A stretch of DNA of 64,000 nucleotides from Cohnella rhizosphaerae (GCF_029525575.1 NZ_JAPDIA010000001.1:558001-622000); one strand, 5' to 3'. Counted from the first letter of the stretch, positions 18,517 through 27,235 are shown. Made by a program: numbers and translations. The notes: a model not told the origin generated them from the letters alone.

Positions 18517-18888
18517 TAGTTCTCCAATCGTTAATGTTCTAAGTGGGGCGCGTTGACAGCTGTAAAGTCAACCAATTAGTAGAAAAGGCTAGCTTCAAGA
18601 AAACAACGAAGGTACAGGATAATTTATCGTACTGGGTCGCCAGTCGCCTGTGTGCTCGAGCTCAAAAAAAGAGGCGTTGGACCTTAAACAGCCACCAATC
18701 GGTTTTTCATTGAACGGTCCGATGTTTGCGGCTGGGAAACCGTGCCCCTCCCGCAGCAATCGCCGCTTGAGAGCAGAGTAATACGGAGAAGCGAGGCCAG
18801 TTGGCGGGATAAAAGCAACATCTCGTCTTATGCAACAAAGATACGAATGATGATATAATAGCAATGATAATAATTGGAGTTGATTCGG
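18517..18888. other. intergenic stretch, nothing recognised
   Basis: About 370 bases between the small membrane ORFs and the Rpn-type pseudogene. I see no convincing coding frame, RNA or repeat. GGAG lies just before the pseudogene start. Confidence 0.5.
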
Positions 18889-19708
18889 ATGCACGACCTG
18901 CTCGACCCTAAAAATGATTTCGTCTTTAAACGCATCTTCGGCAGCGAAGAGAATAAGGATATTCTGCTTGCCTTCCTCAACAGAACCTTCATGGAGGCTG
19001 GCGCCGTCGACGGAGATCGTCCTGTTGAACCCCTATACGGATAAGGATTCACCGCGCGATAAACAATCGATCTTCGACATCCAGGCCAAGACGACCGAAG
19101 GTCAGCTTATTAACGTCGAGATGCAACTGTTCAACAAATACGACAATGAAAAGCGTACGCTTTATTATTGAAGCAAACAATACGCAGGGCAGCTTGAAGA
19201 AGGGCAATCCTACAAGCAGCTCCGAAAGTGTGTCACGATCAACATCCTCAACTTTTCCATTTTGCCGAATGATCGTTATCACAGCGTTTTTCATCTACGG
19301 GAAGACCATAGCGGCATTGCGCTAATCGATGACATTGAAATCCATATCATGGAGCTATCAAAACTGAGTACGCAAAACATTCCGAACGAAGGCGGTCTGC
19401 TCAACTGGCTGCTGTTCCTGAAAAGCGAAGATACGACGAATTGGGAGGTGCTGAAGGTGAACGAACCCACGCTGGGCAAAGCGATGACTGCGCTTGAATT
19501 TTTAAGCCAAGATGCTGAAGCACGCAGACAGTACGAAATGAGACAAAAGGCGCTTCATGATGAAGCATCAATGATTGAAGGTGCGCGCGCGGAGGGAATC
19601 ATACAAGTCGCAAAAAATATGTTGCTGCTGGGCATCGATCTGGAAACCATTTCGCAAGCAACCGGGTTGCCCTCCCAAGAGTTAAAGAAACTGCAACAAA
19701 CACATTAG
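18889..19708 (+). pseudogene. Rpn/PDDEXK-type nuclease-transposase family, degenerate
   Basis: Recombination-promoting nuclease family (PD-(D/E)XK transposase-like). The ATG at 18889 follows TTGGAGTTGATTCGG. The N-terminus MHDLLDPKNDFVFKRIFGS is typical. The frame then shifts near 18990 and continues as TEIVLLNPYTDKDS, with the nuclease core IFDIQAKTTEGQLINVEMQL. At 19169-19171 a TGA replaces the conserved Trp of YYWSKQY. The remainder runs in the same frame to 19708, ending in the family's C-terminal ARAEGIIQVAKNML region. Two independent lesions of different kinds indicate a real pseudogene, not only a sequencing slip. Confidence 0.85.
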
Positions 19709-19743
19709 GCTATACAGACGAAGCCAACAACGTAGGGTGAGCA

Positions 19744-19793
19744 AGAGCATTTCCTAAAGCGATCAGATCGCTTGGGAAATGCTCTTTTTTCAG
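19744..19793 (+). terminator. rho-independent terminator after the Rpn-type pseudogene
   Basis: GAGCATTTCC...GCGATC pairs with GATCGC...GGAAATGCTC and is followed by TTTTTT. A long, nearly perfect stem. Confidence 0.85.
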
Positions 19794-19861
19794 CTTGCTG
19801 TCACGAAAGCATGTTAAGCCCTTCTTTCGTTCCTCTCTCCTGTCCCTCAAAAACACAAATA

Positions 19862-19888
19862 AAAAAAATCCCTTATGCATCAAGGGAT
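19862..19888 (-). terminator. tRNA-type terminator beyond the left attachment site
   Basis: On the minus strand AATCCCTTGATGCATAAGGGATTTTTTT. It is a diverged copy of the terminator that follows the intact tRNA-Leu at 27.13 kb; probably the original chromosomal terminator of the tRNA operon before the element integrated. Confidence 0.7.
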
Positions 19889-19895
19889 TTCATCA

Positions 19896-19965
19896 TTTAA
19901 GTTATGGTGCGGTCGAGAGGACTCGAACCTCCACGGTATTGCTACCGCCAGCCCCTCAAGCTGGT
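19896..19965. repeat. left attachment repeat (3' part of tRNA-Leu)
   Basis: 70 bases identical to 27166-27235. It contains the tRNA-Leu sequence from the anticodon arm to CCA on the minus strand but lacks the 5' half, so it is not a functional tRNA gene. Confidence 0.93.
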
Positions 19966-20087
19966 AAATTGTATATCTTGTAATTATCAATAATGTCCTA
20001 CACTTACCATTACACATAATTTTATAATAGCGGTTAACGAGGTTGGTATCGCTAGTGTCGGCATATAGCCTGCCATTTCTTTATTAA

Positions 20088-20107
20088 TGTGACCATATAT
20101 GTGACCA
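20088..20107. repeat. paired TGTGACCA motifs near left end
   Basis: Two copies of TGTGACCA spaced by 12 bp, about 125 bp inside the left attachment repeat. A similar pair lies at 27053-27071 near the right end. Arm-type integrase binding sites are a reasonable guess. Confidence 0.5.
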
Positions 20108-20199
20108 AGCAGTATCAATCTAATGAGCCAAACAGTGAATCGATATCAGTGGAAGTATGACCATCCCCGCGAAAATCTCTCCAGTCATCATCAGGAGAA

Positions 20200-22384
20200 T
20201 CAGGTTCGGTAATATCTTCTTCCAATTTTTTTTATTCGCTCTTGTAATGAATCAATCTCTTCTGTCATGTCTACATCAAAGAAAGAGGCTAACCTTTCAA
20301 GACTATCATAATAGCCATTAATATTATCTATATCGCTCTCTTCTTCTAAATAATGTTCCTGCTCTGATTCAATAATTTGTATGAAATTTTGTTGTATATA
20401 TCTTTTTTCTTCAGAGCTTATGAAGTTTGGAATTAATTCATCCAACTCCATAAAAATTCCGAATGTTTCGAAATCCTCAAGATACTCCATCAAGTTATCT
20501 TTAATGGAACTAAGCCATTCTTCTTTCGTTATTCCGAAACGAAATCCATGTCTCATCAATAACTTAATTATCTCAGGATAACCTTCCCTCCAGCGAACTT
20601 TAAAAGTTAACACTCTGGAATAAATTAACTTTTCAACTCTAGCAATCTCCTCTATAGACGAGACGTAATTGATTTCAGTTAGAATATCGAGAATACTAAT
20701 AAAACGTTGTTCAACAGAGAAAATAACTTTCGAAACTACGGAGAAAGGGTTTAGGTTTGCATAATTATGTAATGTGTACGTTGAAGCCTCAAATAACTCA
20801 ACTAAAGAATGAATAAATTGTTTAGACAATTGTCTTTTTTATTACCGTAGTACAAGCAGTATTATTCCAGAGAGTAATACATTGGTCGAAGAAATATAAA
20901 GATTCGCACAATGGTCTTAATTCATGTAAATTTTCAGCTAAGTAATTTTCTATAAAGTCTCTAATTGATGGGTTACTATAAGCTATGATAGTTTCTTCTT
21001 TAACTTTAATAACTCTAATGAAGTTCCCCTCTAACTGATGCAAAGCCTTTCTAAAGTCGGATGGACTACTTACCAGGTGCCTAGATGAATCGTATGTCTG
21101 TAAAGCAAATTGTAGGTCCTCTAAGAGAACATTGGGAGATAAAGTACTTAAAACAATCAAAATTCTTTGGGCAACCTCGGAAATTTGATACTCAAAAGCA
21201 TGTTGCCACAGACGATGAGGATTATCCAAATGATGAATAAATGTTTTAAAGTAGTCTTTGTCTTCCTTATTATTTACTACTGTCATCCACTCAATAATAC
21301 GAGGGCTATAATTTTGATGATTAATTATCTTTAAGTAGTTTTTATTCTCTAATATTTTTTGTTTATTCAAAGCCGGTGTTTCTGAAAAATACAGATGGTT
21401 ATATAAAATCTCAGCCTTATTAAACGATGTATAGTTAGAAAGTTGAATTATACATTTCATTTCGTCAAAATTAGAGGTAGCTAGCTTTTCATATATTATT
21501 TTTGCTTGATTTAGTATGTATTCCCTGGTAGTCAAAATAAATTTTGTATGTTGCGCTTTCCTGACACTTTTGATAAATTTGATTATTCCTTCATCTTCAT
21601 TATTATTTAGTTTGCGGTCAAGACTTGTTTGACCTAAAAAATCATCATAATAAAAAGCCTGCTTTTTTTCCGGATTATACAATCTGTAAGCTTCTTCAAT
21701 GTTGGAGACTTTAAAAATCTCGTATTCGTGAGCTAAATAATCTACTAATAACATTTCAGCCAGTGTTGTTTTACCTATACCTGGGGCTCCCGCGATAATA
21801 CAATAGTTGGCCTCGGTCAATATTTTTTTTGCTTGAAGATAACTATTATTTTGCACATAAAATTTTATTTTTTGTATTATTAAGTCTAACTCAATGTCAG
21901 ATTTATTATAAACATCACTGTGAATAATTCTTTCCATTACAGTGGCACTTGTTAGCCATAATTTGAAATTGCTTCGTTCCACTTCAGGGAACTTACCTAA
22001 TAAATTATTTATATCATCCTTGCCATAGATATCACCAGTAGTAAGGATGTATGGATCTAAAAGCTTTAAAATAGAATCCTTATTAGCAGGTGTTAATCCA
22101 AGCGAAGTTACTAGAACATACCTCTTAACATTCATCTTCTCAATTTTTGGCAATTCTTTCTTTAATTCTGTTGTTAAATTTGTGAATGTTGATTTCGCAT
22201 AGTGTTTGCATTGTACAATGATGGTGCTTGCTCTATTAGCACTATATCTTAGATCGATTCCTCCATCTCTTCCACTTTTAAAACTCTCAAAAGTTTTATC
22301 TTTAAGCTCCTTTTGTAGTAGATCTCTAGTTAAAAGTTCAAAATCGTAGCTTGATAACGATGTAAAATCATAATCTGGCACCAT
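20200..22384 (-). CDS. restriction endonuclease-nSTAND NTPase defence protein (frameshifted)
   Basis: Likely anti-phage protein. Residues 1-130 form an Mrr/REase-type PD-(D/E)XK nuclease: YDFELLTRDLL, then GRDGGIDLRY and IIVQCKHY supply the D...QxK active site. A STAND P-loop NTPase follows, with Walker A GAPGIGKTTLA near 210, Walker B AFYYDDF near 255 and LTTREYIL as sensor-type Arg near 300. As read it stops at 20822. The remaining 209 residues continue in another frame from LSKQFIHSLVEL; the break is the T run at 20835-20840 (six bases, five restore the frame), giving about 730 residues in total. The start ATG at 22384 follows AGGTGAAT. It is strongly AT-rich and lies at the left end of the element as cargo. 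Confidence 0.8.
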
Positions 22385-22407
22385 ATTCACCTGTCTTCTT
22401 TTGGACT

Positions 22408-22590
22408 TTATTTAGTTTGATCATTTACTTTGACGATCGTCATTCTATAACTCGCTTTATTTATAAGTATGTTGCCATTTCTAAGGAGATAGAGTGCTGC
22501 TAGAAGTCTAAACAAAACATTGATAACTTTTTTTAGAAGATACCCTAAGGTTAAGTTATTCCCATCCTTAGTGGGACTCGATTTCGTCAT
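22408..22590 (-). CDS. doubtful 60-residue ORF
   Basis: Open frame between the XRE repressor and the STAND gene, in the same direction, with a basic C-terminus and one hydrophobic stretch (VINVLFRLLAALYLL). No clear ribosome site and no recognised family. Confidence 0.25.
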   Translation of the reverse strand: MTKSSPTKDGNNLTLGYLLKKVINVLFRLLAALYLLRNGNILINKASYRMTIVKVNDQTK

Positions 22591-22703
22591 TTAATGTCAA
22601 AGATAATGATATAGTGACAAACTTATATATGTAAATATGAGACATGTAAAAAAAGCCCTGCATTTAACAGGGACTTATCAAATCATATAGAGCGAGGGGG
22701 GCC

Positions 22704-23084
22704 TTACTCTAGGGATACTTTTATTAGTTCGTAAATCTTTTTCCTCTTCTTTCCAGACAGCTTTTTATCATTGAAATAAAGCTCAACTTGATTATCTTGT
22801 AGTAATTCATCCAAGCTAATTTTTCCGACATAAAATCGCTCTAATTGAGTTACAACATCATTAATATCATAGCCAAGCAACAAATAATTCGCTGACACTT
22901 CTAATGCTTCCGCTAACTTAGTCATATCTGTATTTGTTACTTCTGTGTATTCCCGTTCCCAATTTGAAATCACCTGCGTTGAGACACCAATTTTATTTGC
23001 AAGCTGGTTTTGAGTCCATTTTCTCTCTTTCCTGGCTTTCTTAATCCTGATACCCAATCCAGCTCCGATTTTAGGTAATTCCAT
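22704..23084 (-). CDS. XRE-family repressor (ImmR-like)
   Basis: 126 residues with an N-terminal HTH_XRE domain (residues 10-70: IKKARKERKWTQNQLANKIG, then VSTQVISNWERE) and a C-terminal extension without a peptidase domain. Oriented away from the rep/xis/int genes with a shared 144-bp control region containing three similar palindromes. By analogy with ImmR of ICEBs1 and phage repressors it probably keeps the element quiet and controls its own expression. No ImmA-type protease gene is seen nearby. Confidence 0.88.
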   Translation of the reverse strand: MELPKIGAGLGIRIKKARKERKWTQNQLANKIGVSTQVISNWEREYTEVTNTDMTKLAEALEVSANYLLLGYDINDVVTQLERFYVGKISLDELLQDNQVELYFNDKKLSGKKRKKIYELIKVSLE

Positions 23085-23138
23085 CTGATCCCTCCGAACA
23101 GGTTCTTCTGTCTAATATCATAGCACTTAATAAAAACT

Positions 23139-23208
23139 AACGGAATGTTAATAGAAAATATTGAAAATAACGATATTCGTTATTATAATGTATATAACGG
23201 ATTCCGTT
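23139..23208. promoter_or_regulatory. element control region: sigma-A promoter with three repressor-type palindromes
   Basis: A near-consensus rightward promoter is visible: TTGAAA at 23161-23166, 17-bp spacer, TATAAT at 23184-23189. Palindromes AACGATATTCGTT (23169-23181, inside the spacer) and AACGGATTCCGTT (23196-23208, over the start point) and a weaker AACGGAATGTT (23139-23149) share the form AACG-N5-CGTT. Repressor bound there would block the promoter for the replication and integration genes. Confidence 0.8.
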
Positions 23209-23228
23209 AGTATATTTGCAGGAGGTGT

Positions 23229-23333
23229 ATGGCAATAAGTGTACAGGCAGAATTAGAAAAGTGTTATACAGCTTTGATCAAAACACGAGCAATACAAACT
23301 GTCCAAGAAAAAAAAGCTTTTAAGACTAATTAA
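23229..23333 (+). CDS. 34-residue peptide, first gene of the element's rightward operon
   Basis: ATG at 23229 directly after GGAGGTGT, 20 bp beyond the last operator. Product MAISVQAELEKCYTALIKTR followed by 14 more residues, helical and charged, ending AFKTN. Position and ribosome site support translation. It resembles the short first ORFs of ICEBs1-type elements; function unknown. Confidence 0.6.
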   Translation: MAISVQAELEKCYTALIKTRAIQTVQEKKAFKTN

Positions 23334-23545
23334 TTCTCTTCGGCGAAGCCTGCAGAGCGAAGCCGATACCGGCTCGGCGCGTAGCGACGACCGGCTTGGC
23401 CTTGACATGGAGAGGCAAGACATGCCAGGCTGATCTGCCGGTCAGGCCACTCCGTGGCATGGCCGCAAGCCTGACAAGCATGTCTTGTAGAGGCTCCATG
23501 TCGAGGCTGAGGCGTCTCTAGGACGCCGCCCAGCAACCATATAAC
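23334..23545. other. GC-rich multi-hairpin island, candidate origin (dso/sso/oriT) or structured RNA
   Basis: About 210 GC-rich bases inside the AT-rich element, with no convincing frame. It folds into several inverted repeats: GCCGA/TCGGC near 23360; a long interrupted stem pairing CCTTGACATGGAG and GGCAAGACATGC (about 23400) with GCATGTCTTG and CTCCATGTCGAGG (about 23480-23513); inside it GCCAC-TCC-GTGGC; then GGCGTC/GACGCC near 23515; and a perfect GCCCAGCA/TGCTGGGC stem with an 11-base loop at 23529-23555. It lies directly before the Rep_trans-type gene, where rolling-circle or transfer origins usually sit. Confidence 0.55.
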
Positions 23546-23584
23546 ATGCTGGGCGTAAATTACAACTTAAGGAGTCGGGAGCCC

Positions 23585-24626
23585 TTGTTATTAAAGGCAA
23601 TTGATACTTTAGAGTTTGGTTTAGAAATTTTAAATTATACCTCTTCTATGAATGAATATCTAAAAAAAATTTAAAGAACTTAAAGACAAGGCACAAAAAG
23701 AAGGTAAAGAACACAGTTTAAACATCGGCGGAATTGAATTGACAGTACATGCATCAGGCGTAAAGTTTTATGCTTTTCGTCTTTCATGTAATGACTTTCT
23801 AATTTGCTTTATGGATAAAGAAACAAAAACAAATTCACCAATTACAGTTCGATTCTTGTCTTCTTATTTATGGTCATTTGGCGTTATTCAAGCCTATCTG
23901 AACTTCCTAAAATGGTTCAACAACTTTTCAGTAGACGTTCAAAGCACCAAATTATCTCGCGTCGATCCCTCGCTAGATGCGGATGAAATTAGTTTTAAAC
24001 AAAAAGATGCAATGGGAATTGTGACACGAGCGAAAGGAAAGACACAGCACTTTGTAGATGAGATATATACGAGCGGCAGAACATTTAGCGGATTCACAGT
24101 AGGTCGAGGTAATCCAATATTGGCGAGAATTTATAATAAGACGTTTGAAATAAACAACTCAGGAAAACTGTGGTTTCGAGACATCTGGAGGAATAACGGT
24201 TGGGATGAGAATAAGCCGGTATGGCGAGTTGAATTTCAAGTAAGAAGACAAGCTCTTATCGAATTCGGAATTCCTACTTTCGATCTCTTTGCTGATAAGC
24301 AAGATGAGTTATGGGCTTATCTGACTCAGGAGTGGTTAAGTTTGCGAAAACCATGCTCTGATAACATCTCTAGATGGAAACTCACAACAAAGTGGATGAA
24401 GGTGCAGAGAGCAATAACCAATTACTCTGCTGAGCCATTGATTCGTGAAACGATCAAGCAAAGCAACTTGATTCAGCTACTTGATCAAGCATCGGGATTA
24501 TTCATGTCTGTGGCAGCACTAAGTAATCACGATTCCCCCGAGCGATACATCAAAATTATTAGAGTCGTGGTGCGAAATAAAGCTATTAAAAAAAAGATAA
24601 ATCATTTGATAGCGAAAAGAAATTGA
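23585..24626 (+). CDS. Rep_trans-family replication initiation/relaxase-like protein (frameshifted)
   Basis: Putative nicking protein of the element (about 346 residues). The TTG at 23585 follows AAGGAG and gives LLLKAIDTLEFGLEILNY. The frame breaks in a run of eight A at 23662-23669; seven restore it into KFKELKDKAQKEG and then LTVHASGVKFYAFRL. Downstream motifs fit PF02486 proteins (RCR Rep and MobT/NicK): LSRVDPSLDADE near 120, PILARIYNKTFEI near 170 and VWRVEFQVRRQALIEFG near 205. The GC-rich hairpin island lies immediately upstream, and xis and int follow in the same direction. Confidence 0.75.
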
Positions 24627-24663
24627 GACAGAGCAAATTTATGAATGCAAATGAGGTGTAAAA

Positions 24664-24864
24664 ATGTCAACAACTTATGACGGTTTTCCTCCGGTACTTG
24701 ACGTTCACCATATACAAGAGATCTTAGGGATTGGTAGAAGACAAGCCTATGAGTTAGTTAACTCCGGTCAATTCCATGTTGTTCGTGCCGGTAAAAGGAT
24801 AAAGATTGCAAAGGACGTCTTCGTTTCATGGTTAATCGGTCCAAAACAATTACCAATAAATTAG
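24664..24864 (+). CDS. excisionase-like HTH DNA-binding protein
   Basis: 66 residues, start ATG at 24664 after GAGGTGTAAAA. A MerR-like winged-helix of the excisionase type: VLDVHHIQEILGIGRRQAYE, then LVNSGQFHVVRAGKRIKIAKDVFVSWL. Such proteins bend attachment-site DNA and direct the integrase toward excision. Lies between rep and int. Confidence 0.8.
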   Translation: MSTTYDGFPPVLDVHHIQEILGIGRRQAYELVNSGQFHVVRAGKRIKIAKDVFVSWLIGPKQLPIN

Positions 24865-24875
24865 GGGGCATTGCA

Positions 24876-25082
24876 TTGGAAAAATACACGATAAAAACTA
24901 ACACAAGCGTATTGATAGGTTACATAGTTGAACCAAACTTGGCAACTCCGCATCCTTTAATTAATGCTATGACTAATGGTATTTGGATTAGGCGAGAGAA
25001 GCATATAACTTTCCTGGCAAAATCAGAAATTATCGAAATGAGACCGACTTTGCCAACAGATAAAGAATCGGATCATATTTAA
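24876..25082 (+). CDS. small conserved-looking protein between xis and int
   Basis: 68 residues from TTG at 24876, which has GGGGG eight bases upstream; a longer frame begins at 24828 inside xis. The sequence has YIVEPNLATPHPLINAMTNG and ends 10 bp before the integrase start. No recognised family. Confidence 0.5.
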   Translation: MEKYTIKTNTSVLIGYIVEPNLATPHPLINAMTNGIWIRREKHITFLAKSEIIEMRPTLPTDKESDHI

Positions 25083-25092
25083 GGAGAATATC

Positions 25093-26194
25093 ATGGCGGG
25101 ATCAGTTCGGAAAGATGGCGCATCGTGGTATTACGTCCTAGAGCATTATGAGAACGGCAAAAGGAAGCAGATTAAGAAAAAAGAGGCTTCACAACGAAAA
25201 AAGACGCTCAGAAAGCCCTTGTAGAGGCTGAGAACGCCTTGAATACAGGGACATATCTAAAGCCCTCTACCCTGCTGCTAAAGGACTATTTGCTTGAGTG
25301 GATGCGCGATAAACAGCACACAATCGGTCGGCAAACCGCCGAGAACCATTGGACATGCATTCATAAGCACATAAACCCGATTATCGGCAATATACCCCTT
25401 ACGAAGTTGACCACCTTTGACGTTCAAAAGTTTACTACCCGACTAGTCGAAAAGGGGTTAGCACCCGCAACAGTAAAACGGATATTTAACATTGTGCATA
25501 CGGCTTTGAATAAAGCGGAGAAAATGCAGCTGGTGAATAAGAATGTAGCTTCCTTGATCGACAAACCTAAGGTGACACGGAAAGAATTAGATGTTTGGGA
25601 TACAGACGAGGTAAATGCGTTTCTTGAACTTGCTAAAACCACTCGATACTACATCGCTTATCATTTGGCTGTAATGACCGGAATGCGTCAAGGCGAAATA
25701 CTAGGCCTAAGATGGCTAGACGTCGATTTTGAAAGGCGCAAACTGTTCATACGACAAACCCTAAGTCACGATGGCAAAACATTTAATGTCGGTGCCAAGA
25801 CTGCATCCAGCGTGCGTTCAGTCACGTTAGATGAATTAACCGTTAAGCGTCTTCAAGAACACCAACGCAAGCAAGAGAACGAGAAGAGATTAGCTCAAGG
25901 CGTTTTCATTGATAAAGGGTTAGTAATTTCAACATCGACAGGAAACCAGCTTAATCCTCGTGACCTAAAGAAAATTTTCGACCGAATTATTAATGATGGT
26001 GGATTAAGAAAGATAACCTTTCATGATTTACGTCATACTCATGCATCTCTTTTGTTAAAGCAAAACATCCATCCTAAAATAGTGTCTGAACGGCTGGGGC
26101 ATTCATCTATTCAAATGACTTTGGATACCTCTCACATCTGATGCCTAATATGCAGCAAAAGGCAACCGATGACCTAGCAGATTTACTTTTTTAG
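25093..26194 (+). pseudogene. tyrosine integrase, two frame breaks, catalytic Tyr lost
   Basis: Phage/ICE-type integrase. The ATG at 25093 gives MAGSVRKDGASWYYVLEHYE, the usual AP2-like arm-binding start. The frame breaks at six A (25178-25183); five restore RGFTTKKDAQKALVEAE. The core-binding domain follows (LLLKDYLLEWMRDKQ), then the catalytic domain with Arg in MTGMRQGEILGLRW, HDLRHTHASLLL and ERLGHSSIQMTLDT. Here a base is missing near 26130: the expected DTYSHLMP reads DTSHI and stops at 26141, while the correct tail SHLMPNMQQKATDDLADLLF lies in another frame to 26194. The lost base removes the nucleophilic Tyr codon. This deletion is not in a homopolymer, so it could be a true inactivating mutation. 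Confidence 0.82.
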
Positions 26195-26231
26195 ACATTA
26201 AAGTTTTAACCGCCCTTGGGCGGTTACTTTG

Positions 26232-26963
26232 TTATGTGAAGGTTTGGATATTCTTACAAATCGGATAGTTAGAACATGCAAGGACAATTCCCTTTGAACT
26301 CTTACGCTGAATCATCGTTTCGCCACATAAAGAACAGTTTGATTGCTTATCATGACTTTGAGATGGTGAAGACTTTGATGTATTTGCTGCTACTGCTGTC
26401 TTTTCTGGAGAATTCACTTTTAACATCATTTCAATGAGCTCATCACGATTAATTAAGCGAACATTATTGGACTTTGCCAAAGTTACCGCCTGATCCGTAA
26501 AATAGCTGTTTGTTACGACCCATGCCTCTGATGCCCCGTACTTAGCCTTTCCAGTATGAACTTCTTGTACTGCTTTAAGACCTACATTATCTTTGTATCG
26601 CTTCGCTTGTACAGCGATCTTCCTCCCCTGTGTCCGAAGGACGAGGTCAACTCCGTAATCTCCAGTTGCTTAAGTGACCTCTGTTTGATAGCCAAATGAG
26701 CGGAACATTTGACCAAGGTATTTCTCAAAGTTATATCCGTCCATCTTGTCAATGTCGGCTATTCCGGAACGCTTGAGCTTCTCCAACCGAACGCTTTTTA
26801 ACATTTGACCAATGACGACGAGGATTAACCCTCCCATTAGAAATGCGATACCGCCGGCAACCAATGATTTTGTAGCTGAGAAGACCAGAAAGAATGCTCC
26901 AAGCATAACTGGAGCTACAAGAAGTTCAAGAAGCGAGGATTGTTTCTTTTTTCTCCGTGCCAA
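26232..26963 (-). pseudogene. membrane-anchored Mrr-type nuclease with zinc ribbon, one nonsense codon
   Basis: Start TTG at 26963, eight bases after GGAGG. A basic N-terminus (ARRKKKQSS), then two membrane helices (LLVAPVMLGAFFLVFSA and AGGIAFLMGGLILVVIG), an Mrr_cat nuclease domain (FEKYLGQMF, then DYGVDLVL and KIAVQAKRYKDN with the D...QxK residues) and a C-terminal topoisomerase-type C4 zinc ribbon (CSLCGETMIQR...CSNYPICKN). A TAA at 26668-26670 stands where CAA is expected (VTQATGDYG), in an otherwise open single frame. It lies at the right end of the element, downstream of and converging on int. Confidence 0.85.
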
Positions 26964-27052
26964 AACGAGCGCCTCCAATTTGTTAGTTCGGAGACTTTCG
27001 ACAAGAATGGCACATTTTCCTGCAAGATTGTTAATCGCATTAAAATGTCCTA

Positions 27053-27071
27053 TGTGACCAATCCGTGACCA
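27053..27071. repeat. paired GTGACCA motifs near right end
   Basis: TGTGACCA and CGTGACCA, 11 bp apart, about 95 bp inside the right attachment repeat, matching the pair near the left end at 20088-20107. Confidence 0.5.
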
Positions 27072-27130
27072 TCAATTGAAATTTGAGTTTTCAAGGACAT
27101 TTAAAATTGTCTTTAAAGTTAAGTGCACAA

Positions 27131-27158
27131 TAAAAAAATCCCTTGCTGCGCAAGGGAT
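27131..27158 (-). terminator. terminator of the Glu-Lys-Leu tRNA operon
   Basis: On the minus strand ATCCCTTGCGCAGCAAGGGATTTTTTT, just past tRNA-Leu. It is now on the element side of the attachment repeat, so the element brought its own terminator. Confidence 0.85.
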
Positions 27159-27165
27159 CTCATCG

Positions 27166-27235
27166 TTTAAGTTATGGTGCGGTCGAGAGGACTCGAACCT
27201 CCACGGTATTGCTACCGCCAGCCCCTCAAGCTGGT
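27166..27235. repeat. right attachment repeat within intact tRNA-Leu
   Basis: 70 bases identical to 19896-19965. It lies in the 3' half of the intact tRNA-Leu gene, reaching to the anticodon arm. Confidence 0.93.

Larger units (their letters stand above)
19896..27235. mobile_element. integrative element in tRNA-Leu(GAG), about 7.3 kb
   Basis: Bounded by a perfect 70-bp direct repeat covering the 3' 61 bases of tRNA-Leu plus nine bases downstream. The DNA between is AT-rich compared with the GC-rich flanks. Contents in order: REase-STAND defence gene, XRE repressor, divergent promoter, 34-residue peptide, GC-rich hairpin island, Rep_trans-type protein, excisionase-like HTH, short ORF, tyrosine integrase, Mrr-like pseudogene. 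The plan int/xis/rep/repressor and the tRNA-Leu target resemble ICEBs1-type elements, but conjugation genes are absent, so it is best called an integrative mobilizable or satellite-type element. The integrase as read lacks its catalytic Tyr, so it may be immobile. Confidence 0.88.

Noticed and set aside
19905-19965. A second functional tRNA-Leu
   Set aside because: Lacks the 5' acceptor and D arm; only the attachment remnant.
19795-19983. Short frame reading through the left tRNA-Leu remnant
   Set aside because: Typical translation of tRNA sequence (RTRTSTVLLPPAPQAG); not a gene.
23330-23536. 68-residue minus-strand frame through the GC-rich island
   Set aside because: Its codons coincide with the inverted repeats, no ribosome site is seen and the product is low in hydrophobic core residues.
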